Below are positions 1 through 12,866 of a stretch of 64,000 nt of DNA, one piece after another. The notes beneath the pieces were generated by a model. The model had not been told where the DNA came from. It ran no database searches and saw only the letters and a program-made list of their open reading frames with translations. The stretch comes from Sitta carolinensis (taxonomy: Eukaryota > Chordata > Aves > Passeriformes > Sittidae). Numbering within the stretch: position 1 is the first letter of the stretch; each line of letters begins with the position of its first letter. The stretch is from the NCBI GenBank assembly GCA_032173965.1, contig CM063288.1:27312001-27376000 (forward strand), written 5' to 3'. The translations under genes and the position numbers were made by a program.

Positions 1-1355
1 AAAAAAGTAAAAAGCAGGATTCAATCCCATAAAAAGATCACTAATACCTGAGTACCTCTTCTTGCATTTTGTACCCCCTTGAAAACACTCCCCGTGCATA
101 GGCAATTAAGTCTACATACCTTTATTCATGCATGTATCATTTCAAAAAATGCCACTCTAAGAAGTCTGATTTATACCACAAATGTTTGTGTCTTGAAAAG
201 TAAGTGGCAAAAACACTATTAGTATTCTGGAAACGCAGAATTTTCTGGCTTATAGCATGTTTTATTGGAAGTTAAGTGGGAGTCTAGCAAGGGCAGGGAG
301 TGTATCTCTGGTCCTTTGTGAGGTATCAAATTTTTAGGACAATTTCTTGGTAAGTAGTTTGTTTGGCTGCTATAGGTTGCATAGTCTTCATTTAATTAAC
401 CAGAGGCTGGCACTACCAGTCATCCAAAAGCAGCAGATAATTCATTTCAGAACAATTATTACTGTGGCACATTCCTTTAAAATGGGGTTTGAGAGCTGTA
501 TTTGCAACCATGGAAAAAGGGATTTCAAGGAAAGGTCTTAAGACACAGTAAAAAAATACTAACAGCAGCAATAATCCAGGCCTGTCAGATGTCCGAAATG
601 TGAAGAGCTGAAGAAACACTACCAGTATTGACAACAATTAAATATGAGCTTTATGTACTTGTAGGTAAAAGCTTTCACAGAGCTTCTGGCCCAGAGCAGG
701 GAGTTTGTTCACACTGGTGTTGGTATAATCTTAACTCTGTACTTATTACCGTGAGGTAGATCTTTCTGTGTTACTGCCCCTCCCAGTTTTAGAAATGGTA
801 ACTAGATAACTTAGCCCTGTGAGAAACTAAGTGCATGTACTAAAAGGCTATCAGAGGGCCTTTCCACATCACAAAGGCCCTCCCTTTTCTGCTAGGAAAA
901 GCTAGTGGAGGTCTACTGGGACTAAACTGTGTAGGGAAGATGAGAAAAAGAAAAAATGGACTAGTTTGGACTACGCAATAAAGAAATCCAGTAATACGCC
1001 ACAAGCTCATAGTGCTCAGATACCTTTATCTCACCTGAGTGACTTAATAATTTTGCTAACAATTTGACACTCAAGCTATTTTCTAACCCTGCATTCTTCT
1101 GTATTTCTCCCTGTAATATTCTGTATCAGCTGGGCTGTCCATAGGAGAAGACAGACATTTTTCAAGGAAATACATTGCAAGATGAATAGCGTGCAGATAT
1201 AAATACATTGACATAACTTTGATAGTTATGTGCATTAGTTTTCCACAAAAACAACTCTACAACATCTTCATGGCAATAAAAATACCATGATCTTTATGAC
1301 AATGAAGGCTTGGCTACTGCCACTTGAAAAGGTGCTCTCTGTCAGATGAACTGAC
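1..1355 (-). other. SPATS2L: SPATS2L intron after coding exon 4 (partial)
   Basis: This stretch follows the exon 4 donor and must be intronic, because reading through the donor meets an in-frame TGA within a few codons. The next expected SPATS2L exon, which leads into the DUF1387 core, was looked for on the minus strand and not found. The intron therefore runs off the window. No repeat of note was recognised. Confidence 0.75.
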
Positions 1356-1596
1356 CTCTGGTTTCTGGACAGTCCAGTGACGACCCTACAAATCCGGAGC
1401 ATTTGTTCTCAAGAGGAGTGGTTTCCAGTTTCTGATTGCCAGAACCATGGCCAGAGTTGTCCTTAGGGCATCCATTCATATGACAGTCATTTATTTGCTG
1501 AGGCTCTTGAGATGGCTTCTCAGGTCCACTATTCTTGGTTTTAGGATCTTTATTGCCTTGGTGCTGTTTAGATTTGCTTCTTTTTCTCCTATTGTT
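1356..1596 (-). CDS. SPATS2L: SPATS2L coding exon 4 (basic, low-complexity region)
   Basis: The exon is 241 nt, enters in phase 0 and leaves after one base of a Gly codon, and encodes residues 67-146. It opens with NNRRKRSKSKQHQGNKD, which joins the lysines ending exon 3 to form a basic stretch (about residues 64-76) suitable as a nuclear/nucleolar signal. That block is close to mammalian SPATS2L. The remaining residues, rich in Ser, Asn, Pro and Gln, are poorly conserved, as expected for the disordered linker before the DUF1387 core. The minus-strand acceptor is TTTCTCCATTTAG|AAC and the donor is GAG|GTCAGT. The donor is forced because the frame hits TGA four codons on. The start boundary is firm and the donor side slightly less so, because GTCAGT is a weaker consensus. 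Confidence 0.9.
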
Positions 1597-2020
1597 CTAA
1601 ATGGAGAAATATTGCAAGAACAGAGACATCACTCAATGTAAATCATACACACTCAAAATACAATCAGTAAACTGAACACTGTAAGTGGATGTGACTATCC
1701 AGGATACAGTTTCTTATTAAAAATGTTTCTGTGCATGGGCTGTTTTGGGATTTGTCCTATGCTTGTCCACGGTCTGGCTCCCACCCCCAGGTACATGCAT
1801 GTGCTATCCCAGAAATTTGCTGAGAACACTGGGCTTAGTGAGGCAGTGACAGAAGAAGAGGATAAAAAACAGCATACACATTTGCTCAAGTACTATCTAC
1901 AGGTGTGAATGAAGTCACTTGTGCTGGAAAAGGCCAAGTTTTGACCCAAAGTACTACAATTCAAGTACAGACTGCTGACAAGCCATTTAAATACCTTGAC
2001 TCTTAAGAACAAGTTCTTAC
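1597..2020 (-). other. SPATS2L: SPATS2L short intron (exon 3 to exon 4)
   Basis: A 424-nt intron bounded by AAG|GTAAGA (exon 3 donor) and TTTCTCCATTTAG (exon 4 acceptor) on the minus strand. It is phase 0. Nothing else was recognised in it. Confidence 0.88.
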
Positions 2021-2070
2021 CTTCTTTTTCCCTGTCATATTCCATTCCTTTAGAACCTGAGCTGCGCTGC
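2021..2070 (-). CDS. SPATS2L: SPATS2L coding exon 3 (conserved linker)
   Basis: A 50-nt exon whose first two bases complete the split Gly50 codon left by exon 2, followed by 16 codons for residues 51-66: SAAQVLKEWNMTGKKK. Mammalian SPATS2L has a near-identical block ending in VLKEWNMTGKKK directly after the UBA-like region. The acceptor TATCTTCTTCTAG|GC and donor AAG|GTAAGA (minus strand) are both good. It is too short to be found by open-frame length and was located by homology and phase. Skipping it alone would shift the frame (50 is not a multiple of 3). Confidence 0.93.
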
Positions 2071-5000
2071 CTAGAAGAAGATAAAACACTTCAACAAAAG
2101 TTCAGCTATGAAAAAGGACCAGTGAGCTCATGATCAGTTTCTAGTCTCCTAGCTGGGGAGCATTTCAATTTGTTGTGAATTCTGTTAAGTGTGGAGAACA
2201 AAATGGACACCCCTGCCGTTCTTCTTCTCAGTTACCTGTTTTGATTACACTACTTACAGTGGATGGTCTACTTGGCACTACTGGCTTTTTATGGACTTCA
2301 GTGCACAAAGTGATTGTGTACATAACTTAAAGCATTACCATAAGACCCAGAAAAATCAACACAAATCTCCTGCCTGAAAAGGAAAAGTATCTCAGCACTC
2401 AGAGTCGACACTGAGTACACTAAATAGTCAACCTTGACTCTAGAGCATCTGAACATTTTAAAAACTTTTGGCATTTTTATCACATATTTTCTATGTTACC
2501 TGTCACCTTCAGAAGATATAAGAGTATAAAAAGTAAACAATTTACAAAGGAGTAATTTTGTGGACTCTTGCATAAAATTGGCATCATACAAATGCAGTAA
2601 ACTTAGGCCTGGCAGAAAAGAATGGTAAAAAAATAAAACTGAAAAGTAATTACAGCTATACTTGAAATTCTGTCTGTCAGCCATAACGAGCTGCTTTGGC
2701 AAATTTATGGAACAAAGCAGGCAGAGCCTTGGTCAGACCAGTGCCTGCTGCCATATTAGAAGAAAACTCTTCTCCTAATTAACATGATCATTTTTTCTCC
2801 TGGAGCCTAATGCTGAAAATATGTCTCATGGTAAGCACGCAGTGTGAATTGTCATCCAAACTAGTATGGCAGTATCTGCCACAACAGTATTTCTAATCGC
2901 CATTAGGTTAAAGGTCTTCTGCTTGACTTTAACAATCATTTTTCCATCACTTCACAAATCTATTAGCCTTTTCAAGTGTACTTCATACTCAGCCATTTCA
3001 TTCTCACTCCTTTCAGTGAAATCTTGATACTAGTATTAAGAAGAATTGCTGTTTTCAGACCACCATGAGTTGTTAACTTGTATTCAGCCAAAGACATGGG
3101 AGGTTTCCAGATGCACCAAAATTACTTTTCTATCACAATAAATTAGATCCAAGATTATCTGGTGAGCCTATCACACACAATAGGAAAGATTATGTATCTT
3201 GCTAAGCCAAATTTGTTAAATTGTGAAAAAACTTGCATGGAAACAATCAAAACCATGTTTTATTTGCTAGATGACATGACAAGACAGAGAGAAGGTTAAG
3301 ACAACTTCTTCTTCGTGTTTAACTATATACATGTTTATACTTTGTTACACACATACTTATGTACATGGTAAGTACAATCCCCTCTCCTAAAGGTACATTC
3401 TCTTTTGACAGGCACCGTGTTTCTGTATGAAGTAATAAACATTTGCTGTCCATTTTACTCCATACTGCTGAAAATATGTGATTTCATGTGACAGCTTTGT
3501 TAACTGTTTTCACAGTAGCAACCAACACCCTTTTTGTGTTGGCTGGTGGTGTCTTTGCTTTGCTTCCCCCAGCTTCCCTGTGAATAACTATGCATGCTGT
3601 GAGTTCCTTTAGGGATTCATCCAACTACCCTCTGTTTCTTCCAACTGGAAATGCACTAAATATCCAAATCCCAAAGCCCTCATTTGAAGCCACAAGTACA
3701 TTTTCCTGAACACATCTACAAAGCATCTTCTTATTATTATGCTTATAACCTTCTGATTATGCTTAATTAGGTAAATTAGCTTAACAAATAAAACATTTGA
3801 ATGCTTCTTCATTTAAATAAAATTTCACATATAGAATAAAATTCTTAACAGAGGCATCACCTAAATGTCACTCCAGATATGAAGCAAGATAGGAAACTAA
3901 ATATGAATATTTCTTGATTCTGCACGCAGCACCTCTTAGAGAACCACTGCATGGAGGTGGCTCAACCTTTCCATTCAGAATGGCCACCCCAACATTTTTC
4001 ATTGCAGGACTTCTCAGCGAATCAATCTTAGCAATTTTTGTCATTCATATGAAAAAACATTTCACTATTCATTCTATCCAGTGGCAGCTGTGTTGATAAA
4101 TATATTTTCTGTTCTTTCCAAGCAGTAACAAATATTAGCTCTTTTCATATACTCCCTCACAAAGACTTCTGAACAGTAGCCATGAACTGGTGAAGTTCAA
4201 AAAAAGACCATCTAAACTCTGGTATAACAACTTGCTTTTCTTCACGACTTTATTGCACTTCTTGCAAAGCTTGTGTTTGTCCTGTTTCTTCCTTACAGCA
4301 GGTGATGACACATGGCTGTGAAAGCACCTCCTCTTTTGAGGAACCACTGAAAACAATTCATAAGCTGCAAGCAAGCCATGGTAACTTACGACAAAATAAA
4401 GCAAAAGCAACTTACTGAATAGTCATGGAGCAATCCTCCACTACCTTCCCCAGGACACACATTACAGGAAAACAAAATTATTGTTAATAAGATGCATCAC
4501 ACTTTCCTTTTTCTCTGTGTGTGCACAAACAAATGCAATTTCAATACATCCCTCAGAATGTAACTGTGCCGCTGCCTGAAGCAAAAAGAACCATACAGAT
4601 CTGATGGAAGAATTTTGATACATTTGTAAATAGTCCAGTTTGCTTGCATCTGCTTTTTGCATATTGGTAAATCCTAGTATACGATGATGCTTTTTGGCTG
4701 ATACATTTTAATAAGTTATTCCAAGTCAAACCCAAAAATATTCTGAAGTAAAATAGACATGAATTAAACACCTTGCTGAGATAGCAAAAACGAGGCATTT
4801 TTAAGATATACAGGGCCCTTTGAGACCACAGAACTTCTACTATCATTTATGTAACCCCAAGCTAGAAAAATTTTGAAAAGATTGCTCATGGTATGCCATT
4901 ACTTCCGAAAAGGGTTTCTCACAGATTCTAGTGAAAGTTCAAAATACTTGACTTTATATATTTACCAGGAAAGTGATATTAAAATACAAGTGACCTTTCA

Positions 5001-5533
5001 TTAGAGATGGTCTCATGATGCAAAATACAAACATGGATCCAGGTTTAAATGGCTCGAACTTTCAATGGAGGCTTGGTTCAGCCATTATAAATAAATGTCA
5101 AGGCTATTTGCAAATTACAGATTGAGGTTTGAATGTCAATGTATGCATTAAATTCAGGGGTTTAGGGGCCTGGTTATGTGCTTCAGAACTATCCTGAATT
5201 GTTCTTAGTCACTGTATCTTCAATAGTGAATAATTTCCTGACATATTACTTTAAAAAGCATTAATTTTCATGCAGAATAAAGAAGCAGGTCTGCAGTAAG
5301 AATGGCTTCAAAAATGACAAAGTCAGGTAGAACAAATGAACAGCCATGTCAAACTCATACTGTGAAGACGCAAAGATGCAGACAGGAGGATCAATTCTTT
5401 TTATAATTAAAAAGTGTCACACATCAGATTTCAGAAGAACTACAGAATATATTTTGAACCACTAGAGACAACAAATGCTTTGGCATGTGACTGAATCCCT
5501 CCAGCACTAGTGAAAAAGGTACATTGTACTCAC
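2071..5533 (-). other. SPATS2L: SPATS2L intron between exons 2 and 3
   Basis: A 3.46-kb phase-1 intron bounded by ATG|GTGAGT and TCTTCTTCTAG on the minus strand. Several 60-97 codon open frames lie in it on both strands. None resembles a known protein and none has a conserved-looking splice context. No repeat family was recognised. Confidence 0.85.
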
Positions 5534-5642
5534 CATCCATGAAAGCTTGAACAGCCTTGTCTACATTGTTATCAAATTGCTGCAACACCAGAACTATCTC
5601 ATTATTGCTTTTGTTTGGAACAATTGATCGGATCGCATTGAT
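5534..5642 (-). CDS. SPATS2L: SPATS2L coding exon 2 (UBA-like region)
   Basis: A 109-nt exon that starts in phase 0 and ends with the first base of Gly50. It encodes residues 14-49 with the segments INAIRSIVPNKSNNEIVLVL and QQFDNNVDKAVQAFMD. This is the most conserved N-terminal block of the SPATS2/SPATS2L family. It falls in the UBA-like superfamily: a helix with the pattern NNEIVLVLQQFDNN followed by VDKAVQAFM, as in CUE/UBA helices. The residues QQFDNNVDKAVQAF favour SPATS2L over SPATS2, which has HFDNCVDKTVQAF. The acceptor is CTTTTACTTACAG|ATC and the donor is GGATG|GTGAGT. No stop or frameshift is present. UBA-like folds often bind ubiquitin or helical peptides, but a ligand for this one is not established. 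Confidence 0.96.
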
Positions 5643-8140
5643 CTGTAAGTAAAAGAAGACAATAATATGAATTTATCATACTCTTTTAGACTATAAGGCA
5701 CCTCTGTGCCAATGCATGTTTATATACATGCCTGTTACACTGATGTGCTGATGAGCACACAGCAACATATCTGCACGAAGCAATACCCGTCCTGTCCTTA
5801 CCCACCCATGCAAATAATAAAGCAATTTCTTCATGACATCAAGTCACAGAACTGGCAGCCAGAAATCCTGGAAACAAATCCTACTCTCAGTCACAGCAGA
5901 ACTAGCTTAACTCACTGACAGAATTTGGCCTTATGCTTCTTTCCTAAATGGCCTATTTGCTGCCAAGGGTCTTGACTCACCACCTACACAAATTTAGTGA
6001 GCACACAATTTCTTCAACAAGGCTCCTGCATGGCTTTGCTACATCAAAGTTATGATTGATGTTTTTTTGGCATCTGAAAAACAATGCGTTTTTCATATGC
6101 ATGAAAACAGTCGGAGGCTAAAAGAGAACAATATAGTTTTTAGAAGTTCTAGTGACTGCTCAACATAATTTCACTTTGCTATTCCATATACAAGCGACCC
6201 AGAAGCTTGTGTAACAAAATCCTGAACAAAGGACATGGGATGCCAAATGCTTCCTTCAGCAAACTGCTGATGGATGAGGTGTTACAGCCATAAATGACTC
6301 TGGCATGCCATGCTTAAATTTCATAGCATTTGCTACTGCTGTACCGTCAGTATCCACTGATACCAAATGGAATACAACTCATGATGTTTTCATAAAATAT
6401 TCCTACTGGAATCACATTGATAATTTATTTTCTCATTCCTATATATTATAATTGAAAGCACATAGTTACATGAAACTTTGTTCTATTTTATTTTAATGCT
6501 ATAAAAATTTTACTATATCAGACCAAAAAAATATTTAAACAAAATTAGCAAAACAAAAGCCTATGATAAAAAATGAGGGACTTTGCCAAGCCAGTTTAGC
6601 TGTTCCAAATTAGCTTTATGAGCTAACATGTCAAGATATCCAGCATGTATTTACAATAAGAAACTTGTTATTGTCCTGCAAATGTTTATCTGGCACCATC
6701 CTTAGTCATCTTTCTGTGGGAATACATCCTTGATTAGGGTGTACTTTATTTACTGCATCCCAATGTCATCATTCTAATTGTGAAGCAGTATGGTCTTGTT
6801 ATTGTACTGTGAAATATAATTGCAAAAAAGTAATACATGAAGGCAGAGCTGTTTAAGGAAATTAGGCTGGCTCACATGGCAAAAGCATTCATACTACCTG
6901 GTCTTAGCTGCCCAGTTAGGTGCTGAAGGACAATCTCTATGGAGTTTCCATTTATGGGAACATCAGAAGGTGACTGAGAACACTTAAGCAAGAGCTCAGA
7001 TTTGACAAAAAAAATCTTATTTTCCTGTAGTATGTTCGCCCCAGTCCTCAACCACTCTGTTTCCCTGTCCTGTATACTACTGTAAACCAGGAATCACAGC
7101 AGGTTTTCTCAATGCAGTGATGGGACAGCTCAGATTCCTGATGCCTACTGGACTCAGCTTCAGAACTGTAAAAGACTCATACTTGGCTTCAGCACGCTAG
7201 AACAGCTACTTAGGATGATTTACTGTGCTCCTGTCCATCATCCCATCACACCCCTCTCTGCAGCTTCATGTTTGCCTACAAAACCTCTCAGGTAGCAAGT
7301 CTAGCTTTGGACAGTCCAGGCCAAACTCATCTTTTAGAAGACAGTGAAGCTGCAGTGCTTGTCTACATCTTTCCCAAAGGCTGAGCTCAATGTCTAATGT
7401 TGCCACTCTATGACTGAACCAGGCCTGCCCACAACCTCGGTCCTCAGCAACAGAGGCTGCTTTAGAACATCTAATAAATAGGGGTAATTTTATGTTGCAG
7501 TTCATACAGACTAAGCTGACATGTGGACTGCTTCAACCAGAAGTTGTTGTTGCCAGAAACTGTGCAGAAAATCCCCTGTCTGCTCAAGTTTCTCTCTTCA
7601 GCTGACATGCATGCATAGGGAAGGAAGTAATGAGTATAGCTTGCTGCTATGTACTGCAGGCAGCCAAGTGAAAACTAACCCAAATCAATAGGATGTGAAG
7701 AGAAAGCACTGGAAAAAGGAGTTAATCTAGTGATTGTGGGCACAGGCATGCTATTTACTGATAAACCTGCAACAAGCGTGAACCAAGCTGGCTCCACAAT
7801 AAAAGTTAGCAATGACACTACGGTAGAGCAGGCCACGAACTGCAGTCCATTTTATGTTCAAGCTCCCAAGTATTTTCAGCATGTGGATTACATCTTCATA
7901 TTCTCACAAAAAACTCCTCTCTTCTTTCACAATCATGTGGATCATCTCTCTGCCTACACAAAATTGCATAATCTCTTTGTGGTAACTGCTTACAGGAAAA
8001 ATAGTACAAGAAATATCTAGAGTATTCTAAACAACTTTAAACATAAAAGCACAAGGATCTCACATGGCTTCTAGGTCCTACTTTGCTGTGAAAGGTCTGC
8101 AAGCCTCAGGAAGCATCTGGAAACAACCAAGTGAGCTAAG

Positions 8141-8269
8141 ACTTGAAGGATGAGGTAACTCACCACACAGTGAGCACATCCTCACTTGAAGGATGAGGTA
8201 ACTCACCACACAGTGAGCGCATCCTCACTTGGAGGATGAGGCAATTCACCACACATTGAGCGCACTTTG
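8141..8269. repeat. 43-bp minisatellite, three copies
   Basis: Three head-to-tail copies, 8141-8183, 8184-8226 and 8227-8269, with a unit starting ACTTGAAGGATGAGGTAACT. Copies 1 and 2 differ at about one base; copy 3 has a handful of changes. Each unit contains short inverted arms, GGATG with CATCC and, inside them, CTCAC with GTGAG around a CACACA loop, so a single strand of each unit could fold. In copy 3 the outer arm is lost. It lies in the intron upstream of the UBA-like exon. Confidence 0.95.
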
Positions 8270-9009
8270 AAACTTCTTAAAGACAAGAAGAGTGTCTGTA
8301 GGATAGAGGACATTGATACACAAGAATTCAACCAAGCAGGCTATGTTTTAGACTACAAAAACAACCAAAGACTTTCTGCTTGCACTGTGTGATCTTTGTT
8401 AAGAATTTGTGATGATAGAAAAGCCAGAATTAAAAGCTAAACTGTGCTTCATCTAACTGGTACTATATTTAAATACAAAAAGATTATGGAAACATTCTAG
8501 AATGTGGAGATAACCCAAAAAACCCAGGATGATGATTTTAGAGAAAATGCTTAACAGTACAGAGAAAAGAAACTTAGCATATGACAACACTGTAGACACA
8601 GCCCTGGTTTAGTTGGACTACTAAAACATTTGATTCAGGGAATTAATATACTGTAAAGCTCAACAGTTCTACTGCCAAAACCCAACAATACTTTTCTTGA
8701 CTGTTGCAAAAAAAATACACTTGTTTATCCTTCTCTTTGGAAAATATAAAAAAATTGAGAAGTTTAATGAAAGAATTCCTCAGGAAAAGAACATCAGATT
8801 GCAAGGGAACGCATCCAAGACCTAGGAAATCCCAAATCAGAAAATCAGAAGTTGCTTAGACTTTTTAAATCTGCTTTTCTTGTGTTTGTATGCTGTGATA
8901 CCCAGGACATCTACAAGTTAGCATTTCTCCTTTCCAGATTTATGCAGTGATTTATGTGGGTGAGTAAACGAAAACTAAAATTTGCAACCAGTAAGATGCA
9001 TCAAAATTA

Positions 9010-9049
9010 ATACACACATAAATACATACATACATATATATATATATAA
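9010..9049. repeat. TACA/TA microsatellite
   Basis: A run that starts as TACA-type repeats and passes into about nine TA dinucleotides. It is intronic and has no other significance visible from sequence. Confidence 0.9.
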
Positions 9050-12000
9050 CACCATCATAGTTCAGAACCAACAGAGCAGAGATCCCAAAAAGTTTTATTC
9101 CAAAACCAAGTATTTTGTCTTGTAAATTTTAAGGAACAAAATGGTATCACATTAACATACTTCTTCCAGAATTCCAAAGACAAAGTGTTTGCCAGGTATC
9201 AGGTTTACAACATGTGCACTATTTGACCAATGTTTCGATCCAGAATACATGGGAACTGCTGTACACAGGCAATGAAAATGTCAGCAATTTCTGGACAGAA
9301 ATTACTGACTTGTGGTTATAAGACTCAAATTGTGACCTGACAGTTATTTGGGAGGAGGACAAGGTATAAAGAGGGAGACCAGGCTATATGACAGCCTTCG
9401 TCTAGAAATGCAAATTTCAAGGTCCCTGATATTCCACCCCTTAGTCCTTTAACCCTGATTTCAAATACATATGTAGATTTCTAGGTGTGAAGCTTAGCTC
9501 TGTCCCCTCATGCAAAAAGTGTCCCCTTTGCTTCCGGAAAGGGACCTAGTGATAAAAAAGAAAAAGCCAAAGGGTAGGATAGGAAACTTCCTGACAGCAT
9601 AAGCCTAACACAAATGCACTTCTCCAACTGTAGGTTATAAGAGACCTAACACAGACTGACAAACAGAAGCATATCAAAGCTCCAGGAATGCTTGAAAAAC
9701 ACAAGATGACAAGGTGGACTTACACTGAAGGACTCAACGCGAGCTGGATCTAGGCACTCCAGATATGCTGGCTCCTCTCTGGTTCACCTGCTAGCTCAGG
9801 TTATAAAATAGCCCTTGTGCTAGCAGAGCTATACACCTCACCTGCTTACAAACCTCCAGTTGACTGAGAGAAGTCCATCACTTCCCAATCCAAAAAACTG
9901 TGCCGAGTTCATTTTTATTACAGGAGTGACAGGATGATGCCAGGGTAGGAGGTAACTCACAACTTTCTCTAAACTGATTGTCCACAAACTCAGCAAGAAT
10001 ATCCATCTTCTTAATATGTAAGCAACAGATTATGCAACTAGAATTATCTGGTACTTACGACTTCTCAACAACAAACTCCTTTAAAAAATACTTAGCATCC
10101 TAAAGTATGAAAGAAAGCACCAGAACAAAAGCTTCTCTTACCAGGTAATGGTACTGCATTAATGCGATTCTGCAAAGGCTAACTCAGCAGTCTACTTTAT
10201 TAAATTTCCATGTAAGTGGGAGAAAACATTTTTTTCCTACTTACTGAAACCTGATCATAGGAGAAACTGCATTACCAGACAGACTACAGGGAAGTCAATT
10301 ATTTTAATTATTTTGTGAAACATCCTGTTTTTATCCAGTGTAGATTCACAGTGAACTGATGTCATCATCTGGATGCTAGACAGCATTCTGGGACACCACG
10401 AGAATTCAGTAACATACCTTCAGAACCACAAATAGTTAATGCTATTAATGTCAGCATTAGTTGAGAGTCTGTCACTGACAATAGTTAAATTCTTGGGCTT
10501 TCCCTCCTGTAGACTAACAGGAAAGCACATTACTTTGTTTACTACTAAGAAAATTTCTCAGAATTTCAGCTTACAAAAGCTACTTTAAAGCAATCACAGA
10601 TCTAAAATAAGAATCTGTGATCTTGAAAAGAACTGTATACAGTCAAGAACATGACAGACAGAACCCAGGTCCACCTCCATTTAAACCCACGATCCAGAGC
10701 TCAAGTCCTGCTAATGCTTGCTGCAATTTGAGCCAGACTGTCTCATCATGACCAGAATTCCACAGGCATGAGGATGTTTTTATGTGTCTCTTACAAAAAA
10801 TGCTGAAAACCGCCCAAAAGTGCGATCAAAATTGAAAAAGGTTTCAAGTCCCCTCAGATAAGCTTCAACCTTGCAATAAAATCCCCAAGGTCTGATTGAA
10901 TATTTCAAGGTCTGAAAAATATTGACTATTTTTCTGATGATTACTGTTAAACATCTCACTTGGGGCAAATTTTTGGCTCACCTAAGAAAAAAATAAAATT
11001 AAATGAATCAGTAACAGGTTACTTCTAAGGAATACAGCACACAGGAAAGGATGCTGAATTCTACCCTCTCATGGTAGCTTACTGTAAGTCCTCACAATCA
11101 CCCATCTCACAAGACTTTCCAGGAAAGTTGAGCTCAAAAAGAAACAGAGCCTGCCTGGAAGTTGTGACACCAGATTACCTATACCACATGTGGACCCAAG
11201 CTGACAGTGATGGGTATTCCTCTAAGCCCTTTACCTTCTCTGTCAAGTTTTAAATGGTTCCCAGGCAACTGTAACAACATGGACTCAATCACTGCCTGTT
11301 TGCTGCTCTGCTCCATCTGGTCCCCCTTGGCATCATCTCAAAGAGGATGTTTCTGGTGAATAAGTAACATATCCGGGGTTCAGAGAGTTTGTTTATGTAC
11401 TTCTGACATAGCGACAAATTAAACTTCTTTGCTGAAAGCTCACGGCTGTTCTGAAACCCCTTAACACAGCTGCTCTAATCCCCTTGAAGTAAGTTACTAT
11501 TATGGTCACTTAGACAGAAATATTCTTATTTATGCTTGGTTAGGAAAACTAACACTGATCTACCTTCACTTTGTACCAAACATTAAGATAACAGATTTTC
11601 TCTTAAGTTAAGAATGAAATTAATATATAAGTACGGTTATCAATAAACAGATAATTCCTACTTTACTTTTACTGCATGCCAGTAGCAAATTTTTATGTAC
11701 ACATATACATTGTTCAATTCCATTACAACCCCAACTTCTCCCAAATCCTGCAAGTGAAGTGGGGAAGAAGAGCTGTGTGAAGAACACTGCTGGTTTTGAT
11801 AATCTAGGGATTTAGCATTAGCAGATGTCCTGGCTACATTAAGCAAGAAAATGCATTTTAAGTGCACTTTATGGTAGAATTTTTAAAAAGGTTTTGAACC
11901 TCTACGCAAACATATTTCATGAATACCATTTGACTTGGTTGCATTAAGTGGCTATTTCTTACACTGGAGACATTTTTCCAGAAGCTTTACTAAGTTTCTC

Positions 12001-12830
12001 CTGACAAACTCAACAAGTGTTGGTAATATCCCCTTTGAACAAAACGATAGCTTTGATCAGATCTGTGCCTCTCTTTCTGCTACATTATCTGTTCATACCC
12101 TGATACTTTCTGATCATTTATTCCTAGTAAGCCACAAAAAAGTTCTACTTGTTGCTGTAAACTACTTTAGGCACTTGTCATGGATGCATTATTTTACCCT
12201 TATCCATCAAACAGAAAGCCAGACATTCTAATATGTTCTCTCACAATTCCTGAGAAGTTTGGCTTAGTAAGAACTGTTCTACTTGAGTGATGACAGCACC
12301 ATTTACAGACATGAGATGGTGGTATCCTTAACCCAAGTTAAATGGCTCATTAAGTGACAAAAGTGCATTTTGATCAACTTTTCTGGTCTTCAAACAGTCC
12401 ATCTACTTCAACACATGGGCAAAGAACAGCTGCAAAGGTCAACTTTAAGGAGAAAGTGAAATCACAGATTAGAGACTATCTGCTTTATTAAGCATTAAAC
12501 CATTTTGTAATGCATGATTTTAAATTTACATACTACTCCCCTTTTTCCACTCCAAATCCTACTCTTTCTTTGATTGCTTATGAAAACCACATTTATGGTG
12601 TAATGCAAACAAAACCACATCTGAATAAAATTTCCTTCTTGCAGTGCTGCCCATCTGCTCCTCCAGCTCTGACACTTGAAATGACAAATGAGAAAGCAAG
12701 ACTTTCAGGAGAACTTCAGCAAAATCTCACTCCTAAAAGAATCTCAAAAGAAGACTTTTCATCTGAATGAGTATTTTGCTAATTCCAGCTGACAGCAGAT
12801 CTCAGTTGTTCAAACATGTTTAGACACACA

Positions 12831-12832
<2 letters not shown>

Positions 12833-12864
<32 letters not shown>
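12833..12864. repeat. poly(A) tract, 32 bases
   Basis: A 32-base uninterrupted A run followed by further A-rich sequence. No recognisable retroelement body precedes it, so it may be an old tail or a slippage product. Confidence 0.9.
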
Positions 12865-12866
<2 letters not shown>

